From assembly GCA_964561605.1 (NCBI GenBank), contig CAZLQD010000001.1, forward strand, positions 1-64,000: 64,000 bases of DNA, in the 5' to 3' direction. This document shows positions 1 through 7,198 of this stretch, in pieces (position 1 is the first letter of the stretch; each line of letters begins with the position of its first letter). This DNA comes from JALUZX01 sp964561605. Its GTDB lineage: Bacteria; Planctomycetota; UBA1135; JALUZX01. Below the pieces are notes generated by a model. The model ran no database searches and was not told where the DNA came from. It was given only the letters and a program-made list of their open reading frames with translations. The position numbers were made by a program, and so were the translations under genes.

Positions 1-63
1 GAAAGAACGAGAATCTTCCTTCCCCAAAGCCATATCCGGAAAAAGCGGGAGGGAACGCCCCAT
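1..63 (-). CDS. Partial CDS, N-terminus only, product unknown
   Basis: A leftward gene starts at the ATG at 63-61 and runs off the left edge after 21 codons (begins MGRSLPLFPDMALGKEDSRS). A near-perfect Shine-Dalgarno sequence, AAAGGAGGTG, lies at 75-66 just upstream. A TTGACC-N17-TAGAAT promoter sits about 60-90 bases upstream on the same strand. Both signals argue strongly for a real start although only 63 bases are visible. The peptide shows no recognisable motif, so no function is assigned. The gene faces away from the repeat array to its right. Confidence 0.6.
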   Translation of the reverse strand, partial: MGRSLPLFPDMALGKEDSRSF

Positions 64-121
64 TTCACCTCCTTTGGACCAGGCCCAAGCATCACGAAAA
101 CCTATTTCTCTTGAGACGGTT

Positions 122-150
122 ATTCTAAGAAAAAAGTTCCCTCCGGTCAA
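122..150 (-). promoter_or_regulatory. Sigma-70-type promoter of the left-edge gene
   Basis: Reading leftward, TTGACC (150-145) is followed by a 17-base spacer and TAGAAT (127-122). Transcription should begin near 115, giving a 5' leader of about 50 bases before the ATG at 63. The same -35 sequence and spacing recur upstream of glyQS and def in this window. Confidence 0.6.
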
Positions 151-252
151 GAGGATATTCGCAAGGAGAATGAAAGAAATCGTTCCGGTTTCCAGAATGC
201 GGGAATCGGAAAAGAAGAAGCCGCACCCCCCCCAAGAAAACACCTCTTGTTC

Positions 253-336
253 TCTTCAAAAAAAATCGGCTCGCTCGGCGTACAGGGGCCGGGCTCGGCC
301 CGGCCCCTGTAGAACAACTTGAAAAGGGCTATGGTT
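253..336. repeat. Dispersed 80-bp repeat, copy 1, with perfect hairpin
   Basis: This stretch is nearly identical to 1077-1158. Its centre (283-309) is a perfect 12-bp inverted repeat, CAGGGGCCGGGC, around a TCG loop. It is flanked by conserved non-palindromic arms (left CGGCTCGCTCGGCGTA, right GAACAACTTGAAAAGGG). Both copies have the same orientation, 824 bases apart. The right arm ends a few bases before palindromic repeats begin, so it may be part of a larger mobile or structured unit. Confidence 0.75.
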
Positions 337-388
337 GGAGGGGCTCAGAAGGCTGACAACACCTGCCCCCCTGACGTCGCCCCCCCTC

Positions 389-436
389 GTCAGCCCCGGC
401 CGGCCGAGTCACGGCCCAAAGGGCATATATTCTCCT
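389..436. repeat. 48-bp repeat unit, copy 1
   Basis: The unit begins GTCAGCCCCGGCCGGCCGAG and ends in GGGCATATATTCTCCT. It runs directly into the composite palindrome at 437, which starts with nearly the same 16 bases. Two further copies lie in tandem at 620-715. The middle of the unit contains CACGGCCCAAAGGGCATATA, an AT-rich island that is unusual in this GC-rich region. Confidence 0.75.
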
Positions 437-561
437 GTTAGCCCCGGCCGGCCGAGGTCTGGTCGAAGACCAGACCGAGGACGTCCGGGGAGTGGCAGCA
501 GCATCGAAAGCGCCACAAAAAACACTCCGAACTGCCACCCACTCCCCTGACGTCGGGGAAT
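437..561. repeat. Composite palindromic element, copy 1 (right half truncated)
   Basis: The left half begins GTTAGCCCCGGCCGGC and folds with GACGTCCGGGG. Its tip is a 9-bp stem, GGTCTGGTC/GACCAGACC, closed by GAA (456-476). A conserved spacer follows (GTGGCAGCAGCATCGAAAG, then GCCAC and an A-run). An inverted right half then begins at CCACTCCCCTGACGTCGGGG (538) but breaks off after about 25 bases. The spacer itself can form a small GTGGC/GCCAC hairpin. Confidence 0.7.
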
Positions 562-573
562 CCCCCCCCTCCC

Positions 574-619
574 GTTAGCCCCGGCCGGCTCGTGCATGAG
601 CGAAGTACAAATATTTTTC
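574..619. repeat. Degenerate repeat unit (GTTAGCCCC family)
   Basis: The unit starts with the family sequence GTTAGCCCCGGCCGGC and continues with a short imperfect CTC/GAG hairpin and AT-rich sequence, rather than either the 48-bp body or the long palindromic stem. It directly precedes the tandem 48-bp copies at 620. It looks like a truncated or rearranged family member. Confidence 0.55.
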
Positions 620-715
620 GTTAGCCCCGGCCGGCCAAGTCACGGCCCAAAGGGCATATATTCTCCCGTTAGCCCCGGCCGGCCGAGTCACGGCCCAAAG
701 GGCATATATTCCCAC
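620..715. repeat. Two tandem 48-bp repeat units
   Basis: Copies at 620-667 and 668-715 are almost identical; one differs from the other at a CCAAG/CCGAG position and at the last few bases. They lie exactly head to tail and abut the composite palindrome at 716. Each begins GTTAGCCCCGGCCGGC and contains CACGGCCCAAAGGGCATATA. A short tandem array with strict 48-base periodicity could vary in copy number between strains. Confidence 0.8.
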
Positions 716-882
716 GTTAGCCCCGGCCGGCCGAGGTCCGGCCCTCTGGGCCGGACCGAGGACGTCCGGGGAGTGGCAGCAACAACGAAAGCTCTCCAAA
801 AAACACTTCGAACTGCCATCCACTCCCCTGACGTCGGGGAATCCTGTTCTTCGAACAGTCTTCCCCGCCGGCAGGGGCTAAC
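716..882. repeat. Composite palindromic element, copy 2 (complete, 167 bp)
   Basis: This is the best complete copy. Its ends are inverted repeats, GTTAGCCCCGGCCGGC at the left and GCCGGCAGGGGCTAAC at the right, matching at 15 of 16 positions. The left subterminal hairpin has the tip GGTCCGGCCC/GGGCCGGACC. The right one pairs CCCCTGACGTCGGGGAA with TTCCCCGCCGGCAGGGG and has the tip CTGTTC/GAACAG. The central spacer is AGTGGCAGCAACAACGAAAG followed by an A-run. Conserved sequence AATGAAATCGGGAGTGGCAG continues to the right of the element. Confidence 0.8.
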
Positions 883-1076
883 AATGAAATCGGGAGTGGC
901 AGCACCATCGAAAGCACCACTCCCCGCAGCAGTATCGAACGCCCCCCACGTTGAAATCCCCCCTGAAAAGAGCGTGACCCATGGGCCTGGATGCCCGACG
1001 AATCGGGCGGTTGGGCGGGGGTGGTGGGTTCCAAGAGCGTTTCAAAACGAGACGTTGCGCCTCTCCGTTTTCTTTC

Positions 1077-1158
1077 TTCTCAAAAAATCGGCTCGCTCGG
1101 CGTACAGGGGCCGGGCTCGGCCCGGCCCCTGAGGAACAACTTGAAAAGGGCCATGGTT
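1077..1158. repeat. Dispersed 80-bp repeat, copy 2, with perfect hairpin
   Basis: This copy matches 253-336 with only a few substitutions. The perfect 12-bp hairpin CAGGGGCCGGGC with loop TCG is kept at 1105-1131, while the bases immediately after it differ between copies (GAGGAAC here, GTAGAAC in copy 1). Reading frames through it differ from copy to copy, so it is not explained as coding sequence. Confidence 0.75.
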
Positions 1159-1373
1159 GAAAAACAACAACCACTCAGCACCGTAACCCAGCCCCGACGC
1201 CAGGGCTCGGCTTCGCCCGCCCTGAAAAGAAAACAAAAAATCCCCTTCTTCGAAAGAAAAGAGAAGAAGAAACAAACTCCTCTGAGACCAACCCACCAAC
1301 CTCTCGCCACGTCGAGAGCCCGGGGATTGGCTCCAGCAACGAAAGCGCCACAAAAAACACTCCGAACTGCGAC

Positions 1374-1436
1374 CCACTCCCCTGACGTCGGGGAATCCTG
1401 TTCTTCGAACAGTCTTCCCCGCCGGCAGGGGCTAAC
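1374..1436. repeat. Composite palindromic element, copy 3 (right half intact)
   Basis: The right half is the same sequence as 820-882: CCACTCCCCTGACGTCGGGG, tip CTGTTC/GAACAG, then TTCCCCGCCGGCAGGGGCTA. The left half has decayed; 1312-1370 keeps only GAGAGCCCGGGGATTGG and the spacer GCAACGAAAGCGCCAC. The conserved flank AATGAAATCGGGAGTGGCAG follows it, as in copy 2. Confidence 0.75.
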
Positions 1437-1521
1437 AATGAAATCGGGAGTGGCAGCAGCATCGAAAACGCCACAAAACAACGCCCCCGACCCCCGAACA
1501 CCCACCCCATTTTTTTCCTTC

Positions 1522-1691
1522 GTCAGCCCCGGCCGGCTCGGGCATGGAACGCAGTGACATGCCCGAGACGCCCGGGGAGTGGCAACAACAACGAAAACAC
1601 CACAAAAAAAACCTCGCAAACACCCAGACTCCCCTGACGTCGGTCATGTTGCAGCTCTTCGAGCTGCACATCCCCGCCGGCAGGGGCTGAC
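1522..1691. repeat. Composite palindromic element, copy 4 (complete, 170 bp)
   Basis: The ends are GTCAGCCCCGGCCGGC and GCCGGCAGGGGCTGAC. The T-to-C change at the left end is matched by an A-to-G change at the right end relative to copy 2, so end-to-end complementarity is preserved. Both hairpin tips differ in sequence from the other copies yet still pair: CTCGGGCATG/CATGCCCGAG on the left and TGCAGCTC/GAGCTGCA on the right. Flanking sequence GATGAAATCGGGAGTGGC follows. This is the strongest evidence that folding is conserved. Confidence 0.8.
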
Positions 1692-1765
1692 GATGAAATC
1701 GGGAGTGGCTCCACCATCGAAAGCGCTACAAGAAAACCTTGCGAAGGCCCAGGCTCCCCCTGGCG

Positions 1766-1800
1766 TCGGGAAAAAAATGAAGAGCCGAGGCATCCGGCTC
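1766..1800 (-). terminator. Rho-independent terminator of the ptsI-to-lipoprotein operon
   Basis: Reading leftward, 15 bases after the lipoprotein stop codon, GAGCCG (1800-1795) pairs with CGGCTC (1787-1782). A tract of seven T residues within TTCATTTTTTT follows. It ends the leftward six-gene operon before the repeat array. Confidence 0.6.
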
Positions 1801-1814
1801 CATACACTCCTCCC

Positions 1815-3239
1815 TCACTCTCCTTTCAGGAGGGATCGACACCATGCGAAGAAGCGGATCCTTCCCTCCAGATCCGAAGGGGAGAGGGGGGCTTCCTGCT
1901 CCGGGATCTCCCCTTCCTTCCCGAGGCGGAAGAGGAGGGGGCCCCACCAGGTCCGGGTGAGGATCCACTTGCCCCTCTCGGCGAAAAGGAATAATGACCA
2001 GGCCGGGTTCTCCCCCAGGCCCAATCCATCCAGGGGGGTTGCGAAGGCCCTCTCCATTTCCTTCAGCCCCATCCTCTTCCCCGTAAGCTCTGCGAAGGCG
2101 TTCCACCGGCCGAGGGCCGTTCCTTCCTTCATACCGGCTCGAACCTTGGAGGCAGCCGCCGCGAAAGAGGTCCTTCCCTCCTCCAGCTCCTTCCTCAAGG
2201 CCTTCGCCCCGGCCAGGGCCCGCCTCTGGTCTCCCGGAAACCCGGGCCTCCCCGAGGCGGCCCTTAGGGCCGGCACAAGGAGGAACTCCCCCTCCAGGAG
2301 GCGGAGGGCGGCCTTCCGGATCCTTCCCGCCGGAAGGGGAGGGGAATTCCTCCCTTCGGGGGAAGAGAGGAAGGCCTCCCTCACGGCATCCATCCACGCC
2401 CCGGCGGGACTCCTTTCCCCTTTACCGGTTCTTTTTCCCCGCAGGGGAAGGACGGTCCGGCCCAGCCGGTCCTCCGCCTTGCGGAGGGCAAGATACTCCC
2501 GGAAAGCCCGCCTCCGCTCCGTCTCCGTCAGCACCCCCAGCAGGTCCACCAGGATCTCTTCGGTCCGAACCAGGGGGGTCCGCCCGGACCAGGCCAGGAC
2601 GGTTCCTCCCCCAGTGCGCCTCTCCAGGAAATAGACCACTTTCCCAGCCGCCAGGTGCCGGAGAATCCGCTCCCGGGAGTCGCCTGCCAGGTCCTCCAGC
2701 CCCGACGGCAGGAGAGGCGGAAGTCGTTCCGAGAGGAGGAGCGCCGCCCCTTCCGGCAGGGCCTTCCTCTCCTTCCGGGGAAGGGAGGCCAAGCGTTCCA
2801 CCAGGAGCCTTCCCTTCAACCGGTCCAGGAGAGAGACCTCCCCCCACCCCAGGGCGAGAAGCTTCCTTCGGAGTTCCTTCTCGTCCCCGCCCGCCGCCCT
2901 TCCGGCAAGCCTGGAGCGGAGGGCCAGGACCTCTCTCCCGGGAATCCGGATCTTTTCCGGAACACCCGGGTAGAGGCCCCTCTCGAAGAGGGCCAGGACC
3001 GCCCGGGTCCGGATCCAGTCCCGGGCGAACCGCTCGCAGAGGTAGGCTTCGAAGGGCCCCCTCCGCAACACCAGGCCTCCCGACTTCCACAAGGGATCCC
3101 CGCCCCAATCCAAGCCCCGGAGATCCGGCGAAGGACGGGTCTGGTATCCCACGAGGGGGGCCAAGGGATCCTCCGGGCCCGAGGAAGAGCAGGCCGGCAG
3201 GAAGGGTAGGAGAAGGAAGAGTATGGCGGCGGGCTTCAT
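1815..3239 (-). CDS. Lipoprotein, PpiC/SurA-like C-terminal region
   Basis: The chosen ATG gives a clean lipoprotein signal: MKPAAILFLLLPFLPACSSS, with the lipobox Cys at residue 17, so the mature protein should be lipid-anchored in the envelope. The mature part is rich in Arg, Leu and Glu and largely helical. Its last 130 residues (EEGRTSFAAAASKVR, then GTALGRWN, then a Gly-rich strand region) resemble a degenerate parvulin/SurA rotamase domain; this is inference from pattern. A longer GTG start at 3284 overlaps the upstream stop codon (GTGA) but would add 15 acidic residues before the signal. It is the last gene of the leftward operon and is followed by a terminator. Confidence 0.7.
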   Translation of the reverse strand: MKPAAILFLLLPFLPACSSSGPEDPLAPLVGYQTRPSPDLRGLDWGGDPLWKSGGLVLRRGPFEAYLCERFARDWIRTRAVLALFERGLYPGVPEKIRIPGREVLALRSRLAGRAAGGDEKELRRKLLALGWGEVSLLDRLKGRLLVERLASLPRKERKALPEGAALLLSERLPPLLPSGLEDLAGDSRERILRHLAAGKVVYFLERRTGGGTVLAWSGRTPLVRTEEILVDLLGVLTETERRRAFREYLALRKAEDRLGRTVLPLRGKRTGKGERSPAGAWMDAVREAFLSSPEGRNSPPLPAGRIRKAALRLLEGEFLLVPALRAASGRPGFPGDQRRALAGAKALRKELEEGRTSFAAAASKVRAGMKEGTALGRWNAFAELTGKRMGLKEMERAFATPLDGLGLGENPAWSLFLFAERGKWILTRTWWGPLLFRLGKEGEIPEQEAPLSPSDLEGRIRFFAWCRSLLKGE

Positions 3240-3280
3240 GGAAGAGAGGATATCCTCGTCCTCTTCTTCAGTCCTCTTCT

Positions 3281-4480
3281 TCACGCCTCGCCCAGTTCCA
3301 GGACCGCCCCCAGGACCTCCACCAGGTCCTGGTCGAAGACCTCCCCGAAACGCCCCCGGAGGTAACCCAGGGCCTCACCGGGCTTCAGGGGGGTTCCCTC
3401 CGGGCCGTAGGCGCAAAGCATGTCGTAGGCGTCCGCCACGCTCACGATCCGGGAAAGGAGGGTGGGCCTGAGAGTGCGCCCACCCTCCAGGGTCGCCACG
3501 GCCTCCTCCACCGAGGCGTGGTGCTCCCTGGCCACGATGGCCGTCCGGAGGGCCAGGTCGGTGAGTTCCCGTCCCCTGAGGAGCTCCAAGAAACCGTCAA
3601 CCGTATGAACCTCCAGCAGCTCGGCTTCAAGTTCCACCAGGGAAAAATTCCGGAAAGCTCCCTCGGGCGCCTCCTCCAGGCCGAAGACGAGACCGAAGTC
3701 GTGGAGGAGGGCCGACGTTCCCAGGATCCCGAGAAGTCTCCTGGGCAACCCGAGTTTCTGGCCCATCACTACGGCCACTATGGCCACGTTCAGGCTGTGG
3801 TCGAAGAGGTCCCCCCCGGCCTCACGCATCCGGGTGAGGGCCTCCAGGCTTGGAGGATCTTCCAGGATCAGGTCCACGATGCCGTGGAGGATCCTCTTGG
3901 CCAGCTTGGGATCGATCCCGTTGTTCTCCCGGATTCCCCCGATGATCCTCTTGGTGATGAAAAGAGACCGGAAATGGGTCTCCTTGAGCCGCCTGGCGTG
4001 CCCGCCGGGCTGGATCGCCAGGGGGTCCCGGCCCTGGGCGCCCCTGGGAAGGGGACGCAGGCGGCGGACGCCCCGGCTCTCCACGAGGGAGGAGAGTCCC
4101 TCGGCGCCTTTCCACTCCTCGGAGAGAAGGATGGAGACGGCCTCCTGGAGTTCCTCCCTCTCCAGGCCTTTCAGGAAACGAATCCCCCCGATTCTGCGGG
4201 ACCGGAAGAGCTCCACCAGGAAGCGGGTTGCGTGGAAGACTGTGAAATCGACGGGAAGGCGGCGCTTGTTCAGGAAGAGGTAACCCGAGCGGCGGCTGAT
4301 CTCCACGACCCCTTCCCGGGAAAGGACGGGACCTGCGGCTTCGAGGAACTCTCCGGCCAGCTCCTCCAGGAGTTCCGGGGCCTCCATGCCCGCCTTGAGC
4401 AGGACGAACAGGGCGAAGGGGGCCTCCCAGTCCCCCGACTCCCTGGCAGCCTTCCAGACCCCTGGGGAGAGAGCCGTCAC
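3281..4480 (-). CDS. HD-domain protein (HD-GYP-like, degenerate GYP loop)
   Basis: The C-terminal half has the HD-GYP layout: DHSLNVA, LLHDFG (the HD pair), then REHHAS and SRIVSVADAYDML. This superfamily usually hydrolyses cyclic-di-GMP. The diagnostic HHExxDGxGYP stretch is absent; HHASVEEAV stands in its place, so activity may be altered or lost. The first 180 residues form a helical region without a recognised domain. The GTG start lies 10 bases after the response-regulator stop and has GGGAG upstream. Position right after a kinase/regulator pair suggests it is an output or accessory component. Confidence 0.8.
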   Translation of the reverse strand: MTALSPGVWKAARESGDWEAPFALFVLLKAGMEAPELLEELAGEFLEAAGPVLSREGVVEISRRSGYLFLNKRRLPVDFTVFHATRFLVELFRSRRIGGIRFLKGLEREELQEAVSILLSEEWKGAEGLSSLVESRGVRRLRPLPRGAQGRDPLAIQPGGHARRLKETHFRSLFITKRIIGGIRENNGIDPKLAKRILHGIVDLILEDPPSLEALTRMREAGGDLFDHSLNVAIVAVVMGQKLGLPRRLLGILGTSALLHDFGLVFGLEEAPEGAFRNFSLVELEAELLEVHTVDGFLELLRGRELTDLALRTAIVAREHHASVEEAVATLEGGRTLRPTLLSRIVSVADAYDMLCAYGPEGTPLKPGEALGYLRGRFGEVFDQDLVEVLGAVLELGEA

Positions 4481-4490
4481 GGAGACTCCC

Positions 4491-4865
4491 TCAGACTTTC
4501 TGGCCTACGTGCTTCTCGACGAGCTCGATCAGTTCGTCCGGCTCGAAGGGCTTGCGGAAGTACCCGGCGGCGCCCATCTCGGCGCTCTTCTGGTGTCCCC
4601 TTGCGTGCTCCCTGGCGGTGAAGATCACCACGGGAATACCCTGGGTATCCGGGTCCCTCTTGAGCCGCTTCAAGGTCTCCCACCCGTCGATGCCGGGCAT
4701 CATGATGTCCAGGAGGATGAGATCGGGTTTCACCTCCTTGGCCTTCTTGATGCCCTCCTCGCCGTCCGTGGCGGATTCCACCTGGAACCCGACGGACTCC
4801 AGCACCATCTGGGTGGAGACGATGATCAGCTTCTCGTCCTCGATGATGAGAACCGTCCGGTCCAT
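4491..4865 (-). CDS. Single-domain CheY-like response regulator
   Basis: The protein is 124 residues and consists only of a receiver domain. All key residues are present: acidic pair E9/D10, phospho-acceptor D53 in LLLDIMMPG, Thr in VVIFTA, and Lys in FRKPF. It has no DNA-binding output domain, so it should work by protein contact. Its ATG shares a base with the TGA of the upstream kinase gene (TGATG), implying translational coupling. The partner kinase lacks a functional receiver of its own, so this protein is the obvious phosphate acceptor. Confidence 0.93.
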   Translation of the reverse strand: MDRTVLIIEDEKLIIVSTQMVLESVGFQVESATDGEEGIKKAKEVKPDLILLDIMMPGIDGWETLKRLKRDPDTQGIPVVIFTAREHARGHQKSAEMGAAGYFRKPFEPDELIELVEKHVGQKV

Positions 4866-6592
4866 CAGCCGTCGCTCCTTTCACGGGGCCCTTGGCCCGC
4901 GATCCCGTCCTTCCCGTCCGATTTCCTTCTCTCCGGTGTCGTCCCGTCCAGGTACCTCTTGAGCGAAAACTGGAAGGTCGCCCCCTCCCCAAGAGAGGAC
5001 TCCAGGGTAAGGGAGGACCTGTGACTCCTGAGAATTCGTTCGGCCACTGTGAGCCCGAGACCCGCTCCGCCGTGTTGCCTGGTGAGAGGGTCCTCGACCT
5101 GGAAGAACTTCTCGAAAATCCTCCTGTGGTACCTCGGATCGATTCCGATTCCCGTATCGGAAACGCGGAAGAGGACCTCCCCGGGCCCGGTGATCACCGA
5201 GACCTCCACCTTCCCCCCCTTGCGGTTGAACTTGATGGCGTTCTCCAGGAGGATCTGGAGGACCCGCTTGATGTTCTGCTTGTCCGCCTTGACCTTCACG
5301 TCCCCCGTGCCGGGCGGCATGTGGACCTGCAGGGAGAGCCCCCTGTCCTTGGCCTCCTGGTCGAAGGGCCCCACGGCGGCCTGGATCACCTCGGGAACGG
5401 CGAAGACCTCGAAATCCCTGGCGAAGTCCTCCTGCTCCAGCATTCCCAGGCTGATGAGCTTGTCGATCTGGTGCTCCAGCCGGAGGGACTGTTCCTTGAG
5501 GGTCTCCAGGACACGTTCCTGCTTCTCCGTCACCGGGCCGAGGGCGCCCTTCGCCATCATGGTGAGGAAGGTCTTGATCCCCGTGAGAGGGGTCCTCAAC
5601 TCGTGGGACACGATGGAGAGGTACTGGTTCTTGAGCTGGTCCGCCTTGAATTCCGCCGTAACGTCCTGCAGGACCGTGAGAACTCCGGCGAAGTTCCCCC
5701 TGTAGTCGGTGACCGCCGTCGTGGTGAGCTTCACGTAGAGGAGGTCGTTCCCCTCGTCGTGGATCTCGGTGGTCCTGGAGACCCGGTCCTCCTCGAGGAC
5801 CCGGGACTGGTCCTCCGTCACCATGTGGAGGATCTCCCGGCGTCCCTCCATCTCGGAGAGCCTCTTCCCGATGGCAACGAAGGACTTGATCCCCAGGAGG
5901 TGTTCGGCCACGGGATTGATGAGGGTGATCCTGGCGTCCCGGTCGGTGAAGACGATCCCGTCGACGATGTTGTCGATGATGGTCATCATCCGGGAGAGGT
6001 CCAGGTAGAAGACCTCCTGGGACTCCTCGAAGGCGCCCAGCTGGGCCTCCTGGGCCTCCTTGAGCCGCTCCATCTCCCTGGTCAGGCGCCGGACCTCCTC
6101 CTTGTGTCGCCGCACCTCGGGCATGTTGAGAGCCATCTTCCGCATGGCCCGGGAGCGGCTGATCCCCCGCCGGATCACCTGGAGCAGGCTTCCCATGTCC
6201 TTGAGGGGCATCTCGAGGAAGTCCGTGGCGCCCGCCTTGAGGGCCGCCACGAAGAAATCGGGGGTCTTCTTCGAGGAAAGGACGGCCAGGGAAGCGAAGG
6301 GATGGCGGAAACGAACGGCCTCCATGGTCTTCTGGAAGGCCTCCAGGTCCGCCGGGGCTTCCAGGACGAAGAGGTCCAACTGGTCCATGGCGGCCGCCAC
6401 GGCGATCCCCTCGGCGGCGGAAGAGACCACCACGGCCTTTCCGCCGTCCTGGTTCACGGCCTTTTCCAGGGATTCCCGGAGGACCGGGTCCCTTTCAACG
6501 ACCAGGACCACCCCTTCCAGGAACCCCGCCGGGCCCTGGAGCTGGGTGACGGCCGACCGGTTCTGCCCTCTTTCGTTCTCGGGGCCGGTCAT
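4865..6592 (-). CDS. Histidine kinase: pseudo-receiver, PAS, HisKA, HATPase
   Basis: Domains in order are a receiver-like fold (about 26-145), a coiled linker, PAS (about 205-315), HisKA with H330 in SIVSHELRTPL, and HATPase with N-box LLENAIKF, DTGIGI and HGGAGLGL. The receiver lacks the usual chemistry: the phospho-acceptor Asp is Glu78 (DLFVLEAPAD) and the conserved Lys before Pro is Met128 (FLEMPL). No membrane segment is visible, so it senses internally. Glu at the acceptor position can mimic constant phosphorylation in some receivers; that it does here is inference. It is coupled to the downstream CheY-like gene. Confidence 0.9.
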   Translation of the reverse strand: MTGPENERGQNRSAVTQLQGPAGFLEGVVLVVERDPVLRESLEKAVNQDGGKAVVVSSAAEGIAVAAAMDQLDLFVLEAPADLEAFQKTMEAVRFRHPFASLAVLSSKKTPDFFVAALKAGATDFLEMPLKDMGSLLQVIRRGISRSRAMRKMALNMPEVRRHKEEVRRLTREMERLKEAQEAQLGAFEESQEVFYLDLSRMMTIIDNIVDGIVFTDRDARITLINPVAEHLLGIKSFVAIGKRLSEMEGRREILHMVTEDQSRVLEEDRVSRTTEIHDEGNDLLYVKLTTTAVTDYRGNFAGVLTVLQDVTAEFKADQLKNQYLSIVSHELRTPLTGIKTFLTMMAKGALGPVTEKQERVLETLKEQSLRLEHQIDKLISLGMLEQEDFARDFEVFAVPEVIQAAVGPFDQEAKDRGLSLQVHMPPGTGDVKVKADKQNIKRVLQILLENAIKFNRKGGKVEVSVITGPGEVLFRVSDTGIGIDPRYHRRIFEKFFQVEDPLTRQHGGAGLGLTVAERILRSHRSSLTLESSLGEGATFQFSLKRYLDGTTPERRKSDGKDGIAGQGPRERSDG

Positions 6593-6697
6593 TTCCTTTC
6601 CTTCTTCCCGACGGGGCCCGGTCCTCCCCGGAACGGGACCCCGGCACGACTCCTTCTCCCTTCAAGAACAGCCTCGTCCCACGCCCCACTGCGGCGA

Positions 6698-7084
6698 TCA
6701 GGCCGAGCAGATCTCCCTCAACGCATCCTCTTCCGTCTCGAAGATGTTCAGATGCTTGTGGATCCTCATGATTTCGAAGATCTTCGTGATGAAAGGCTTG
6801 ATGTTGGTGAGGTAGAGTTTCCCCTCCTTCGATTCCGCCAGGTTGTTCGCGGCGATGATCAGCCCGACCCCGCAGGAATCGATCACCTTCACCTTGCCCA
6901 TGTTGAGGACGAAGGTCCTGTACCCCTCTTCGATCTTGGAATTGAGGATCTCTTTGAGGGTCTCCTTCAAGGTGTCCGTGACGTAGAAGTTCAGGCTGGG
7001 ATCGTTCATCTTGAGGATGACGACCTTGTCCTTCTCCAGGCAAGCCACGTCCAGGCCCAGGCTCTTCTTTCCGACGATCTCCAT
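6698..7084 (-). CDS. STAS-domain anti-sigma factor antagonist-like protein
   Basis: The 128-residue protein is a single STAS domain related to SpoIIAA/RsbV-type anti-anti-sigma factors. It keeps the IDSCGVGLI motif, the Ser-containing loop that is phosphorylated in partner-switching systems. No cognate HPK-like anti-sigma kinase (RsbW/SpoIIAB type) or PP2C phosphatase is encoded nearby, so its partner lies elsewhere or is the adjacent histidine kinase. It lies between ptsI and the kinase gene, with gaps of about 110 bases on each side, in the same direction. Confidence 0.88.
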   Translation of the reverse strand: MEIVGKKSLGLDVACLEKDKVVILKMNDPSLNFYVTDTLKETLKEILNSKIEEGYRTFVLNMGKVKVIDSCGVGLIIAANNLAESKEGKLYLTNIKPFITKIFEIMRIHKHLNIFETEEDALREICSA

Positions 7085-7198
7085 GGGTGTCCCACCTTCT
7101 TGGAAGGTTTCTGCGCCGCCGTCCCCACCTCACGCGGGAACGAGACAAACCTTCCATCGACCCGGACGATCTCCGGGGTTGAGCCTTTCGACCCCCTT

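Noticed and set aside
389..1691. Integron attC sites or a CRISPR array
   Set aside because: GTTAGCC does not fit the attC core GTTRRRY, no cassettes lie between copies, and unit spacing and lengths do not form repeat-spacer alternation; no cas or integrase gene is present.
74..1800. Many open frames of 60-350 codons on both strands across the left-end region
   Set aside because: They run through palindromic repeats in different frames and orientations in each copy, lack ribosome-binding sites, and give Pro/Arg/Ser-rich peptides typical of GC-rich non-coding DNA.
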